Source of the DNA: Diplonema japonicum
Taxonomy: Eukaryota > Euglenozoa > Diplonemea > Diplonemida > Diplonemidae
Length of the DNA: 64,000 bases
Assembly: GCA_964019335.1 (NCBI GenBank)
Contig: OZ025668.1
Location: 1-64,000 of the forward strand
Direction: 5' to 3'
The translations under genes and the position numbers were made by a program. The notes beneath the pieces are model-generated. The model searched no databases. It worked only from the letters and a program-made list of their open reading frames with translations, and was not told the origin of the DNA. Below are positions 45,243 to 56,442 of this stretch, in pieces (the first letter of the stretch is position 1; each line of letters opens with the position of its first letter).

Positions 45243-46694
45243 CTATCCCTGTCGTGTTGCAAGCAGGGTGTCTAGATATTCTAGCTTAGTCTTTCGCTCG
45301 GCCTGTTCGGCCAGCAAGCGCTGCCTCTCAGCAAGGATCATCTCGTAGCTGGGGGCGTCTTGCCTGTCGGACTTACTGGGTGAGGGTGCTGTGGGAGGTG
45401 CTGGGCTACTGCTCACGTTGAGAAACGACGTGTCGTCTTTATCCTTGTTGGGCGGTGTGTGCTCCTGCGAGTGTTGTCCATCGCTTCCGTGAGCAGGCAG
45501 CTTGGTTGGTGTCGTGAAGGCATCGAAGTCCCCTGACTGGTTCACACTGTTCATCATCAGAAGTTTGCTCCTCAGCTGGCTCTTGGTCTCTTCACCAAGC
45601 TTCGGGGACACAGTGTGTGGATCGGGATTGTTGTCGATGTATCTATCTACCTCGCGCTTCATAAGCTTGCTCTGTTGCATAAGCTGCCTCAGATACTCGT
45701 CTCTCTCCGAGACCTGCGGGCTTATTCCCTCCTTGGGAAAGACTTCTGTGCCCGTCTTATACTCTTCCAAAAGGTCTGCCATCGAGATCTTCTTGTGGAC
45801 AACGGACTCAGGTGTCTTCTGCCTTGTAGGTGTACATTTCTTCGGTGGTGTATGGTAAGGGAACAGCTGCACCTTCGGCGACGTGCTCCTCACGCTGTGG
45901 TGGGCTGGTGAAGAGCTCCTTACTCCCTGCTGCCGAACTGGCGATGGCTGTCTAGATGGAGAACGCGATCTGGGGCCTAGAGATGGTGATAGTGCCCCAT
46001 GTGTACCTGATGAATCCCTCTTGAGAGACGAGGAGCGTGTTTGCCGGACATGCACTGGGGTGCCGGAAGGCGAACGGGAACGCGACCGTGATGGGGGCGA
46101 CCCGAAAGGGCGAGGAGACACAAGGCTGGGTGTGGGCATTAGCCTTTTATTATGTGTAGGGTGCAAGGGATCAGGTGGAGGTGGCGCAGAGTGCACCATG
46201 TGGCGCACAGGTGGCGTGGTCTGTGGCGTTCTCCGCAGCCTCACAGGATGAGCAAGCAGTTGAGACATGTTGGCAGTGCTTACACTGCGGTTGTTGCACT
46301 TGGGCACCAGCAATGGTGATAAGCCCCTCTTCTGCATGCCAGATCCCACTTCTGCTGCCGTTCCATATCCCGGGGCGGCTTTTGATGAATACAGACGACC
46401 GGTGAAGTTGATTTTCTTCTGCTGCGGCTCTGCCCGCAGTGGCACAGGCATGGGCTGTATGGGGGACATGCTTCTGCTTCTGTTTCTGCTGCTGCTCCTT
46501 GGGTGCCCAAAGTTGGTTGTGGCCTCTTGCAGCTCGTTAATGCGCATCTCAGGAGATGATCTATACCGCTGTTCGCTGATCCTGCTCAAAGAGGGCCTGT
46601 CACCTAAGATGCGTGACAAGTTTTCTATCTGAGCCTGCAGCTGTAACTCCACCTTTTCCTCGCCGCCCGTCCAGGCATCGCCATGCTGGTACAT
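45243..46694 (-). CDS. RS/SP-rich low-complexity protein
   Basis: Single exon, 483 residues, starting MYQHGDAWTGG just after a strong acceptor (TTCACCCACCACAG, then GTAGG, ATG). A short N-terminal amphipathic helix is followed by a long disordered Ser/Pro/Arg region with many RSRSRSPS, SPSxxP and RSSSP units, typical of heavily phosphorylated proteins. The C-terminal 35 residues form a Lys/Glu/Leu coiled coil (EMILAERQRLLAEQAERK). No family is recognised. Speckle/splicing or cytoskeletal linker roles are both possible. Confidence 0.75.
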   Translation of the reverse strand: MYQHGDAWTGGEEKVELQLQAQIENLSRILGDRPSLSRISEQRYRSSPEMRINELQEATTNFGHPRSSSRNRSRSMSPIQPMPVPLRAEPQQKKINFTGRLYSSKAAPGYGTAAEVGSGMQKRGLSPLLVPKCNNRSVSTANMSQLLAHPVRLRRTPQTTPPVRHMVHSAPPPPDPLHPTHNKRLMPTPSLVSPRPFGSPPSRSRSRSPSGTPVHVRQTRSSSLKRDSSGTHGALSPSLGPRSRSPSRQPSPVRQQGVRSSSPAHHSVRSTSPKVQLFPYHTPPKKCTPTRQKTPESVVHKKISMADLLEEYKTGTEVFPKEGISPQVSERDEYLRQLMQQSKLMKREVDRYIDNNPDPHTVSPKLGEETKSQLRSKLLMMNSVNQSGDFDAFTTPTKLPAHGSDGQHSQEHTPPNKDKDDTSFLNVSSSPAPPTAPSPSKSDRQDAPSYEMILAERQRLLAEQAERKTKLEYLDTLLATRQG

Positions 46695-46742
46695 CCTACC
46701 TGTGGTGGGTGAAGAGACACAAGGCTAAAGAAAGTAACGTAA

Positions 46743-47853
46743 CTACTTACCCGACAATGCCCGCAACTTCGCTTGCAACTCATCTAAAGACGAGTTCCCC
46801 TCCACTGTTGCCTCTGTTTCGTCCTGCACCTCAGGCTGCTTTGGGAACTCATACTCCAATCCATTTCCAGCAGAGGTATCTTCTTGGCTGCTTTCAATGA
46901 CTGTCATCCCCCACTCGCCGTCTGTGACGGGAGGCAGGGCCTTTGGTTCTTCTTTCACAACATTTACCTCTTTCACCTCTCTGTCTTTATACTCCCGCTG
47001 CCTCTTCAGGCATACTTTACTCGTGCATTCTGGGTTCGGTTTGAGCAAGATGTTCGGGAAGTTATCAGTGAGCGCATCGTACCCCACATAAGGGGAGACA
47101 GAACCAAATCTGCTTTTTTTTGGAATGTGTGGTTGGTCATGCATACTCGAGGAGGTACTTCAGAGCATTCTGTGCTAAGAAACCAGCGATGATGCCCATG
47201 GTAGTGGGGAGTGATGCTGCGCAAACACCTTCTCTTTTTACCTGGCTGTCTCCCTGTGCTACAACCAGCGGCGGGATGCACTGGTAGCATGGCGTGCTGC
47301 CAGGTATGAGAAGTTGGATGTGGCCAGAGACGGCATTTTCCGAGACGCCACTCTCCATCCATGTCTGGCGCAGCTCCAGGCAGGCGAGGTTGATGGAGAG
47401 GCGCGCGTCGAAGTTGTCAACACAGGAGAGGACCAGGTCCACAGGGCCGCCTGTCTTGCTGCCCTCCTGCAGGCGCGACTCGAAGTGGTCGAAGTTCTCA
47501 GTGGTTGTGATGTTGTAGTTGTGGCACTCAAAGGTGACGTCGGGGTTGATGCTTTTCAAGGTGTCTGCGGCAGCCTGCACCTTGCTGAGCCCGCACTGAT
47601 GACGTTGGTAGAAAAGCCTGTTCATGTTGGCCAGCTCCACCGTGTCGTAGTCAAAGAGCAGCAGCTTTCCTACACCGCATCTCGTCAGCATTTCACCCAC
47701 CACACTCCCTACACCCCCCACACCCACGATCGCCACTGTTTTGTCCAGGATCCTTTCGTAGTCCTTCACAACACCCATGCCCTGCAGGGCCATCAGTCTG
47801 CTGTACGGGTTGTCATCGCGCACCTCAGAGCTTATCCTCCCTTTGCGCTCCAT
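46743..47853 (-). CDS. UBA5: UBA5, UFM1-activating E1 enzyme
   Basis: Two exons, 357 residues; the 37-nt intron 47110-47146 (phase 2) joins KYLLE to [18 protein letters not shown], as in animal UBA5. The ATP-binding GVGGVGS (44-50), catalytic Cys211 in [15 protein letters not shown], and zinc Cys pairs CYQC (189-192) and CTSKVC are present. The tail has EWGMTVI, equivalent to the UFM1/GABARAP-interacting (UIS/LIR) motif, and ends in a short helix [15 protein letters not shown], equal to the UFC1-binding tail. It activates UFM1 and passes it to UFC1 for ER-linked ufmylation. Without splicing, translation would stop two codons past the junction. Confidence 0.96.
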
Positions 47854-49212
47854 CTGTACAGGAAAGTAGAGGTCAGGATTGAGAAAGGAAGAAAAATAAC
47901 AACTATGGTACCAGAACGGAAAACTGACGGACCGAAAAAAAAAAGGCGGGGAGAAAGAAGGGGACCGACGAAAGACAAACAGTGCAAAAGCGCCTTATGG
48001 TAATGCCGTGGGGGGGGGGGGGGGGGGGTTCTTGGGTCAATTAATTTGTTTTTTCTTCTTTTCTTTCATTTTTTTCTCTTTTTGCGCTTGACGCAACCTG
48101 GAAAAAAAAAAAAGAAAAATAATTTTCTTTCTTCTTTTTTCTCTTAGCATCTTGTAGTTGTTGTAACACGTTTTTCTTTTTCTATTCTTTCTATTCTTTA
48201 TATATTTTCATAGCGTTCGACTCGTGTGATCCAAGATAAGTGCAATTGTTGCCGCTCTCAAACACCTCTTCCCGTACTCGAAACCATGGAAAAAAACTAC
48301 GTGATGAAAAGATTCATGATACGACAAAGAAATGCAGAACGGCTGGGGTGGGGGGATGGAAGGAGGAGAAAAAAAAATTTTTCAAATAAAAAAATTACAA
48401 TTCTGAAAACTCTCGTGAAGCGATTAGGATCATCACAAAAGATCACCACCCCTTCTTATCTTCTGAAACTTCAATAGAAGTGCGACAGAAGAAAGTTACC
48501 TCATCCATTTTGTTTGTATACAACTAGCTCGCGGCATGTTGCTGTTATGTTTGCTATAAAAAAAGGGGGGGGAACGAAAAAAGGAGGGAAACGTATTTCA
48601 ATAAAACTTCAGTGTCATAAAGTGAAAAAAAAAGTAGTTGGACAACACCAGCGCTCATTAGGCGGCTGGACACACTATGAGAAACATAAAAAAATAATTA
48701 AAAAGTACAATGTTTTGTTGTCCAACAAGGGACAACGGTAGGGTAGCGTGAAGAAAAACGAAACTCCTCTCTTTTTATGAACAAGAAATTCACCATGGCG
48801 GGGGAGTTGGTAACAAAAAAAAACCCCCCCCCACCACCCGAGAAGAAAGAAAAAAAAAAGAGACATTTAAGTAAAAAAGAAAAAGACAAGCAAACCACTC
48901 AAGAAGAAAATCTTAATGACCCCCCCGAACATTTGCTTCTCAATATCTTGAAAATCAAGCAATCCTTAGGAGGCTAAGAGTTTTCCCTTAAAGACATTGA
49001 AGCAAGCAGTCGACGTAATGATGCTGGGGGTGGGGGGTGGGGGGATAAGACCCCCCTGTCAAAGCCTAAACTATGTTCTATGAACAAAGGCACCGTGGTA
49101 AGGGGGGGGGGGGGGGTGAAAACAACAATAGATCGGGAAAGGATACTAACTTTCATTTTATTGATTTTTACATCAGCGAGCATCCCTTGCTGTGTGGGGG
49201 TGATGACATTCC
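47854..49212. other. Intergenic, purine-rich low complexity
   Basis: Holds G19 at 48010-48028, several G-runs near 49030-49116, and A/GA tracts. The segment AAAGAGACATTTAA (about 48857-48872) recurs near 58675 and 61790. No gene is seen. Confidence 0.7.
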
Positions 49213-51869
49213 TTAAGCATACCTGACTGATGGATGCCACTCAACTATGCCAGAGGTATGGACACACACGATGGCATGGGTACCAGCGATCAGCTGTAGA
49301 TGTTGCAATACTCTTACAATGCATACCACACGCCTGGCCTCACCCACGTTAGGAGGAGGCAGCTCGCCCAGCAGCTCGCCTGTCTTGTTGCCTAGCTTGT
49401 ACAAGCGCAGCGACGCAGAGTCATTGACGATGATGACGCCGTCGTATCGTGTGCCATGCAGGTCGTAGGCATTGCGGCATGAGTGGCTCCAGCTGCTGAT
49501 GTAGGATCCTGTGCTTGCGTTCCATAGCGTGAGGGTAGTCCTCAGGTTCCTCTCAAGGTTCGTTACGTGTTCCATGGCCACCACCCCGTCGCACACTGAC
49601 AGCGTCTGCACCTCCCCTGCAGGCTTCGACCCCGGGTGGTTGAACGTCTTGCTCCCCACCAGCCGCCCTGTGTTCCTTTTCCCAACGCTCATCCACACGC
49701 ACACTGTCGACCCGCTGTCCAGGCCCGCAATGAAGGGCGGGTCCACCACGACACACCGCCACGGGCCCTCTTGTGGGATGCTCCCCTCAAGCTCCACTTG
49801 GTCGCGATCCTCAGGATTGCACTTTGTCAGCCCCAACGACAGTGGTCCGTGCAGTGAGCCCATCACCAAGGCGTCGCCCCCTGCAGCTGTCACCTCCCAG
49901 TCGTCTGTTTCGACCTTCCACTCGAACTCAGACCGCGTCACGTTCCAACAGCGAAGTTGTCCCTGCCCACCAATCACCACCAGGTCGCCGTCAGCCACTA
50001 CCGTCTGCACGCTGGGGAAAGGAATCGACGAGAGTTCCTTGCCGGTGGTGCCCAGCTGGAACAATCGGAGGCACGGCGCGCCCTTATTTGCACAGCAGAA
50101 AACAGGGTTCTGGTCATTGGGGTATGCCACAGCGGCTAGCTGGTGAGGCCAATCACGTTGGTAGGCCTTGGCGCCATTCTTCCAGGTTCGTATCAAACCC
50201 GTGTGCTCAGGCTTCTGGGTGCTCGGCCTCATGAGCGATGCAGGAGGCGCCCGTGAAGAGTGGCAACTGCCACTTGAGTTCATGTTGTGGGGAACTTGCT
50301 GCGTTGCAGGGAACTCTAGCTCTGTCGGCAAACTACTCTTGCTCTGCTTCAGCGTCTGGTCATTGATGATTTGCTTCATCATTTCCTCGTCCCTGCTCAC
50401 GATGCTTGCACTGGGCTGCCGTTCTCCGCTCTTACATGTGGTGCAAGATGCATCCATCTTCCTGTCTTTAGTTTCCTTCGGTCGCAGCTCAGGCTGTACC
50501 AGTCGGGGAGAGCGGGGCGACTCTCTCAGCGACTCCCTCAGTGATTCCCTCAGAGTGTCCTTTTCAGGATCAAGAACGAGGGAAGGCAGGTCGTGGACGT
50601 GGCTCTTTTTTTTGACAGCGCTATCAACATTTCCAAAGTTGGGAACGGACTCTGGCTTGGCAGTGGGAGATGCAGGGCCCGAGTCCTGTGGTTGAGACTT
50701 CGGGGAAGAGGGCGAGACGGTGGTGTCGAGTGTGGTTTGCGAAACTGTAATTGTTATTAGTAGACGGGGCATACCCGTGTCATGCATGTCGATTGGAGGC
50801 AGTGTTGTCAGAGGCTTGCACTGTGGGGGTTATGGTAGTGAATAAAACATACTTGCTTGATTTCAGTGTTGCTGCTTCGAATCGTATCGCTGCAAGGAGA
50901 GAGGGCAAGCGAGTGAGAGAGAGATGTGTGTGTTTGCTGCAGCTGAGGTGCGTTCTGCGATAGTGTGGGGTATACCTTGCGAGGAGACCCTAAAAGGTCA
51001 GCCGCTTTCCGCTCAATAAGTGTTACCTTCACAGAGTTAGGAACCGTTTCAAACAGAGACTCAAGTTGCGTGTCAGGGTCATCCATCTTCGTGCCGTTTA
51101 GCATGAGCACCTGATCCTCAACGGGGACGGAAAGCACTGCTTGTACCGCACTCCGGATATCCGCCACAGTCTCGATGTCCTCCAGAACTGTCGAGCCGTG
51201 CGCCCCGGTCACTTCCACCTGATACGCAGGTTCTTCTGATTCTGATGCCTCAGGCACGTTCTTCGGTGCTCCCAGATCTACTTCGAGAACAGGTTGAAGG
51301 GGCACCAAACCCTTCAAGGCAGGTTCCGGCTTCAAGAAAAACTGTGACATTGTAGGCTTGAGAGGGCCCGACTCCGAAACAGAAAGGGGCAGCATGATGG
51401 AAGGACTGAACCTTGGCTTTGCTTCTGTAATAGAATGCCACTGCGGCGTGGGAGTCCAGGTGCCTTCTGAAGATACTTGGACTATGCTTGGCGAGGAGTT
51501 GATTGAGCGTAAGGAGAGAGGTGTCTGGAGAAGCGGGGTGCCAAGGAGATCCTTGTCACTGGAAGGTAGAGGCCTTGGTTGGTTTGGAAAGGGAGAAGGT
51601 GAGGGTGCGGATGCTGGTGTGGGCTTTGGTGGGCTGCTCATCCTGGCATGATCAAGAAGTGCCTCCGGGAGAGACGGGTTCAAGAACAAGTCTGCCTCGG
51701 GCTTCTGCCGTTGCGATCGCCTTCCTTGCTTCTCGAGCTGCGTGATCAGAACCTGCTGCTGGTGGATTAAAGAGGCGAATTGGTGGATCTTAATATCATT
51801 GTCGTCGACGCTACTCCCCTCGCTCTGAGGGGTCGACTGGCTGTCGCACGCTCCGCATCTATCGTTCAT
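49213..51869 (-). CDS. Ubiquitin-like / WD40-type beta-propeller protein
   Basis: Three exons, 864 residues; introns 50821-50852 (phase 0) and 50745-50774 (phase 1) join two long frames. The N-terminal ~220 residues are disordered, with a short Gln/Leu coiled coil. Residues about 225-305 form a ubiquitin-like fold (VEVTGAHGSTVLEDIETVAD, then VLMLNGTKMDDPDTQLESL). A Ser/Pro/Arg linker carries a tandem RESLRESLRESPRSP. The C-terminal ~340 residues read as beta-propeller blades with WD-like ends (GQGQLRCWNV, STVCVWMS, TTLTLWNAST, ASLRLYKLG). Its role is unknown; adaptor or scaffold is inferred. An 86-nt GTATAC...TTGCAG candidate intron near 50910-50990 breaks the frame and was not used. Confidence 0.78.
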
Positions 51870-52106
51870 TTAACATCCCCTGCATGCATGGACGGGAACA
51901 CGAGAAACAATACTTAAATTCTAAAAGAGTGGGGCACAAGCAAAAAAGGGGACCAAATACAAAAGGAAAGGATGCACAATCTCTAGTCTATTACAATCCT
52001 TTGCGTCTATCACGAAATGGATAAACAGCAAACTGCCAGAATGTCGGAATTATTTATTCTCTTTACAAACTAAACATTGACACTTATTAATTACAAATAC
52101 CTTTAT

Positions 52107-53522
52107 CTACGGCACAATGATCCTCGGTCTGGAAGGCCTGGTCTTGAGATTGAAGGCAGAGGGGGGCAGCAACTGATTGGTGATGGGGCACCTGAAGAGT
52201 ATCTTGCGCTCATCGCGCATCCCGACGCCGTTATGTGTCATGTGTGGCCCGCATTCCTTAGCAGCCTTGGCAGCTTCTGCGGCTTGCTTAAGAGTCATCT
52301 GCTCAGAAAGCACCTGCCTAAACTTGTCTTTCTTGTACTTGGAGAAGGCATCTTCACTCTCTTTAGCGGCAATACTCTGCAGTCGGTCTCTTTCGGCACG
52401 CTGTTTGTCTGCCTCCATGGTCTTGCTGCGCTCAACGAAGTCGTTATCAGCCTTCTGGTGCATGACGTCCTGCTGTGCATTTCTTGCCTGTACATTCCTT
52501 TCACGGGCCATGACTTTCTCTCCGAAGATTCTGGCCTTCTCCTGTTCGGCTTCATTTGCGATGTAAGCGGCGTGTCTCATCTCCCTCTGTCGTTCCCTGT
52601 TTGTCTCCTCCTGCTTGTACATCTCCTGCTCCTCCCAAGCCTTCCTCATCAGTTCCCCTCGCTGTCTCACCACCTCCTTCGGGACCTCATACCCACCGAT
52701 CTCAAACCCGTCTATGTGCGGCTTCATGCGGCTTCTCGCTTCCTCTTGCAGCATCCTGTCGCGCTTGTCCTGAATAACCTTCTGCAAGTCTGCCCGCCAC
52801 TGGGCTTTACCATGCTGCTTCTTTTCCATTTCTTGCAGTTTGTCCTGAACAGCTCCATCGTAGTTTCTATCTTGGACGGCCCTAGCTCGTTCCTCGTTCT
52901 GCATTTCCTGAAGCATCTTCTCCTGGTCGCGTGCCTTCTTGTCCTCGTTCCATGCAACGATCTCGTTACGCTGCTTTGCCTTCTTGGCATTAACAAAGTC
53001 CTTCTCCCTCTGCAGTGACATGCGGTCGTGTGTGATTGCTAGCTCAGTGATTCTCGTACTAGCCTCCTGCTTGAGGGCGTTTTCTTCCGCTTTCTTTCTC
53101 GAGAGTTCTAGGTTGCAGATGTTGTTGCATGGAACAGCAGAGTCGTAGACCTCGTACTCTTGCATTCTACCTCTCGGGCCTCGGATGTACACAGTCTTGT
53201 CCCAGACGGGTGGCGGGCCTGGCGGCTCCGTGATAACCGTTTCGTGTCTTGCCTTGTTGATGTCTCTTGGGTGAGTAGGAGACAATGCCATCTCCCGCCA
53301 TCTGCTCACACTCCCGGAATCCTTGCCAGTTGGCGTCCGTGGCGGGCCACTAGGCACAACTACCACAGCTGTCTTCTTTTCGGGAGGTCTTGATGAGTTA
53401 GCTCTCGGAGGCCTAGCAATAGGCTTCACAATCTTTGCCTCGGCTGACGGCGCATGGTGCCCGCCACCTGTGAACGGCACCGAAACTCCCAAGTCACCCA
53501 ACATGTCATATCCCGAACCCAT
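52107..53522 (-). CDS. Coiled-coil (trichohyalin/plectin-homology-like) protein
   Basis: Single exon, 471 residues. A Gly/Pro-rich N-terminus precedes a long Arg/Glu/Lys/Gln helix (about 140-430) of the kind seen in ciliary TPH/CFAP proteins (KKARDQEKMLQEMQNEERAR). The end has a compact conserved-looking motif, KILFRCPITNQLLPPSAFN. A microtubule- or flagellum-associated role is inferred from composition. No confident family. Confidence 0.8.
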   Translation of the reverse strand: MGSGYDMLGDLGVSVPFTGGGHHAPSAEAKIVKPIARPPRANSSRPPEKKTAVVVVPSGPPRTPTGKDSGSVSRWREMALSPTHPRDINKARHETVITEPPGPPPVWDKTVYIRGPRGRMQEYEVYDSAVPCNNICNLELSRKKAEENALKQEASTRITELAITHDRMSLQREKDFVNAKKAKQRNEIVAWNEDKKARDQEKMLQEMQNEERARAVQDRNYDGAVQDKLQEMEKKQHGKAQWRADLQKVIQDKRDRMLQEEARSRMKPHIDGFEIGGYEVPKEVVRQRGELMRKAWEEQEMYKQEETNRERQREMRHAAYIANEAEQEKARIFGEKVMARERNVQARNAQQDVMHQKADNDFVERSKTMEADKQRAERDRLQSIAAKESEDAFSKYKKDKFRQVLSEQMTLKQAAEAAKAAKECGPHMTHNGVGMRDERKILFRCPITNQLLPPSAFNLKTRPSRPRIIVP

Positions 53523-53634
53523 GCTACCTGTTATCTACGAGAAGGGAAAGTAAGGTAATAAAAATAATCCATGGACGCAAATAAAGGAAAAGCTATGTGA
53601 AAACAAGCTCAATGGTAAAGGCACCAAGAAAAGA

Positions 53635-55170
53635 TTAACGCTCCAAGCGAACCCTTTCTATCATAATTGCAATCCAACCGTTAGCTTCGCGTTCACGCAC
53701 AATGCAAGGCCACGCAGGAGATACCTAGGTATGTGTCGCAAGCACAGGCACACGAGAACATACCGGCTTAGGTGGAAAGGAAGCCTCTACCCCTTGCATC
53801 GATATAACGTTCATCACAGCTTTGACTCTCTGTGCGGGTGGGTGTTGCTTGTAACATACCTCTGGTTGGTCTTGTGTGGCTCTGGAGACCAGCGACAGGC
53901 ACTTCTCATGCCAGCATTGCAGCGACACAGTGAAATGCCTCTCTGCCATGAAGAATTGGTTTGTCTTAGCATTGTAAATTGTGAAGCATGTACCGCCGAA
54001 GAGGTCATAGTTGGGGCCATCGGGAAGGAAGGATGCCAGAACCGCCTTGTCGAACGACGTGTCCTTGTCGGCTAGTGCCTTCCGCAGCGCCCTCTCCATC
54101 TGCATGGTCACAACACCTATTCTTGCATGCATTCCAGCTTTCTTCTTCCTCCACAGTCGTTGGAAGCGCAACACATAGCTACGCAGTTTACTCATTCCCA
54201 TATAAAAATACCCCGCTTGCTTAGCACAGTTCAGCGCATGCTTCACAATGTCGGCCGCCTTAATCTTCCGTTGATGGACTGCCTTCTTCCGCTTGTCGTT
54301 CAAACCGGCTACCATTCGCAACACCCCCGGATTTGCCTTTCGCTTCTTGTACCGCCGCCAGAAGCGTTGTATCCTTCTGACGTGGATGCCGAGGTGCAGC
54401 TCCTGAAAGACGTGAACGAAAACCTGGTACCGCTTGTACATCCTGCTCAGGATAAGGGCAGCTACAGTGACGGTGCACCACTTGTTGGCCCGTTTCTGAC
54501 GGGCGTTCTGTTTCGTGTACTCTGACGAAGGATCGAATCGCAACATCCTCACGAAGTACTCGTCGTCTAGTTGCTGTTTCGTCTTCCTCACGCGGCGTTC
54601 TCTTCGTTCCAAGGACCTCAGCTTGTTTCGCCGCAGCTCCACCTTCTTCGAAGGCGAGCACTGCACAGACGTGATGCAGTTCAGGCGTTGAAAATCAACA
54701 CTGCACTGCTGCTGTTTCTTCAGCAGCAGGCAGGCCACCACCTTCTCCTCCAACTCCCTCCTCAGCACCTCATTGTTGCGGAACATCTCCACACGGGACA
54801 TCGTGCTCGTATGCGGTGACCTAGTAGATGGACCATCCAGGTTCTTCTTGGGTTTGCGGTACTTGCTTTTTATTTCCGGCATGCTGATCACATTTGAGGG
54901 GGTGGGGCTCATGTTCATGGACTTTGGAAATTCTTTCCTTATCAGCACAGGAATGTACTCCTTAAGTGTATCGACAGGGGCGACAGGGGGGTTCAGCAAC
55001 CCGTAGAGGTCACCGGCCCTTATGTTTGCAGCGCGGGAAAATACACTAAGGGAGTCACAAGCCATACTGCCATTCTTCCATGTAAGGCAGGGAAGTGCCT
55101 CGCACCGCTCGTTCGGCTGCGTCAACCTAAACACGCGTTCATCACATGGTGTACTATCTACCTCAGACAT
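53635..55170 (-). CDS. IQ-motif protein
   Basis: Three exons, 488 residues; introns 53830-53859 (30 nt) and 53725-53763 (39 nt) splice in frame to a C-terminus ending ERVRLER. Several IQ-like helices occur: IHVRRIQRFWRRYKKRK, VLRFQRLWRKKKAG and ALILSRMYKRYQVF, which bind calmodulin or centrin. A basic coiled coil (RRNKLRSLERRERRVRK) precedes them. Near the C-terminus, FTIYNAKTNQFFMAERHFTV and WIAIMIERVRL suggest a small beta-rich domain. Probably cytoskeletal/flagellar. The start at 55170 is preceded by an out-of-frame ATG 6 nt upstream. Confidence 0.8.
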
Positions 55171-55283
55171 GTCATTTCTTCCTGTGGTGCATAGACAGCT
55201 AGATCGAGAAAGACACAATCATCGGGTTAAAGATAGGATACTGTAGCGCAAGGAAGCTGGTTCGCTTGCAGTTCTCTGTTGAA

Positions 55284-56354
55284 TCAGGCAGACCAGATGT
55301 CACCCACTGTGTAACCCTCAGGGAAAGGGTCAGTGGGGTGCACCACAACATCGCAGTACTGTGTGATCCATGCCTGCCCCGTGATAGAGGGCAGAATACC
55401 TTGTTTACCGTTTGAGATCTCTGCCGTAGACTCGATGACACCCACGAAGCAGGTGTCGATGATAGACCTATGGTGGAACGGTGTCTTGGGGCTCAACTTG
55501 CCTCTGGAAAACAATGTTGCCATGACAGCGCAGGTGCCTGTACCGCACGGGGAGCGGTCTATCATTGCAGTCCATGTCATCTCGTCATCCCATCTGAGCT
55601 CACCATTAGACATGATGACAGTGTTTCTGTTCACGCCGCCCTCCTGATCAACGAAGACCAGGATGTCCGGTCCTGGGTAGTCATACTCAGGGTGGTTTAC
55701 GGGGTGTTGCTCCTTTGCGGCAGCCTTGATCACCTCACCAAGCCTGCACAGTGCTTTGCCGTTGGCAGGCTTTATCTCGATGCCTGTCTGCTTGATGGGC
55801 ACCACTGCGTACCACATACCACCGAATGCAATGTCGATGGTTACGGACGACGGCAGCCCTGCCGCCTGCGGGAGCTTCACCACTACGTCCCGTTTCTCGC
55901 ACCACGAAGGCACGTTATACAACGTGACGGCCTCTGCTTTGCTGTTCGTGACCTTCACTGAGACGTTGATGAGGCCGGCAGGTGTCTCGAGGACAAAGTC
56001 TGTCTTGGGCTCCGTGACCACAACCATGTTGGTCTCGACTATAACCGTCGCCACGCACATCAAGTTGTGCCCGCTCATGGCGGGGTACACCTTGCCCTGC
56101 TCCACGATAATCACGCCGTAGGCAGCCTTTTCATCACAAGCAGGGACAATGTAGTCCGCATTCTGGCAAGGGTACCCTCGAGGCTCCGTCAGTAACAGCT
56201 TCCTCACATGGTCAAGCTTTTCCATGCAGTACTGCCTTTTCTCAAGCATAGTCGTGCCTTCCACAGAAGGCAGACCGTCGATGACGACCCGTGCAGGCTC
56301 ACCGCAGCAGTGCGCGTCGACAGTTTTGATGTGCTTCACATCGCTGCCCCACAT
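55284..56354 (-). CDS. Proline racemase family enzyme (hydroxyproline epimerase/dehydratase-like)
   Basis: Single exon, 356 residues, the usual family length. Motifs: HCCGEPARVV near the N-terminus, MSGHNLMC (93-100), IDIAFGGMWYAVV and DRSPCGTGT (267-274). The two general acid/base residues of proline racemase are Cys and Cys; here the first is Ser94 and the second Cys270. Family members with a non-Cys first residue include hydroxyproline epimerases and trans-3-hydroxy-L-proline dehydratases (Thr), so a racemase call would be unsafe. No signal peptide, so it is cytosolic, unlike the secreted T. cruzi mitogen form. Confidence 0.92.
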   Translation of the reverse strand: MWGSDVKHIKTVDAHCCGEPARVVIDGLPSVEGTTMLEKRQYCMEKLDHVRKLLLTEPRGYPCQNADYIVPACDEKAAYGVIIVEQGKVYPAMSGHNLMCVATVIVETNMVVVTEPKTDFVLETPAGLINVSVKVTNSKAEAVTLYNVPSWCEKRDVVVKLPQAAGLPSSVTIDIAFGGMWYAVVPIKQTGIEIKPANGKALCRLGEVIKAAAKEQHPVNHPEYDYPGPDILVFVDQEGGVNRNTVIMSNGELRWDDEMTWTAMIDRSPCGTGTCAVMATLFSRGKLSPKTPFHHRSIIDTCFVGVIESTAEISNGKQGILPSITGQAWITQYCDVVVHPTDPFPEGYTVGDIWSA

Positions 56355-56442
56355 CTTGTGTATAGCCCGTGGTGCTTCCTTTTTCTAAAATAATTTTAAT
56401 TCCAAAATATGAAATTATATAAAATACAGCACTATACGTTCG

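Noticed and set aside
46694-46743. Intron joining UBA5 to the downstream RS-rich protein
   Set aside because: UBA5 ends naturally at LRALSGK as in its family, and the CCACAG before the next ATG works as a trans-splice acceptor.
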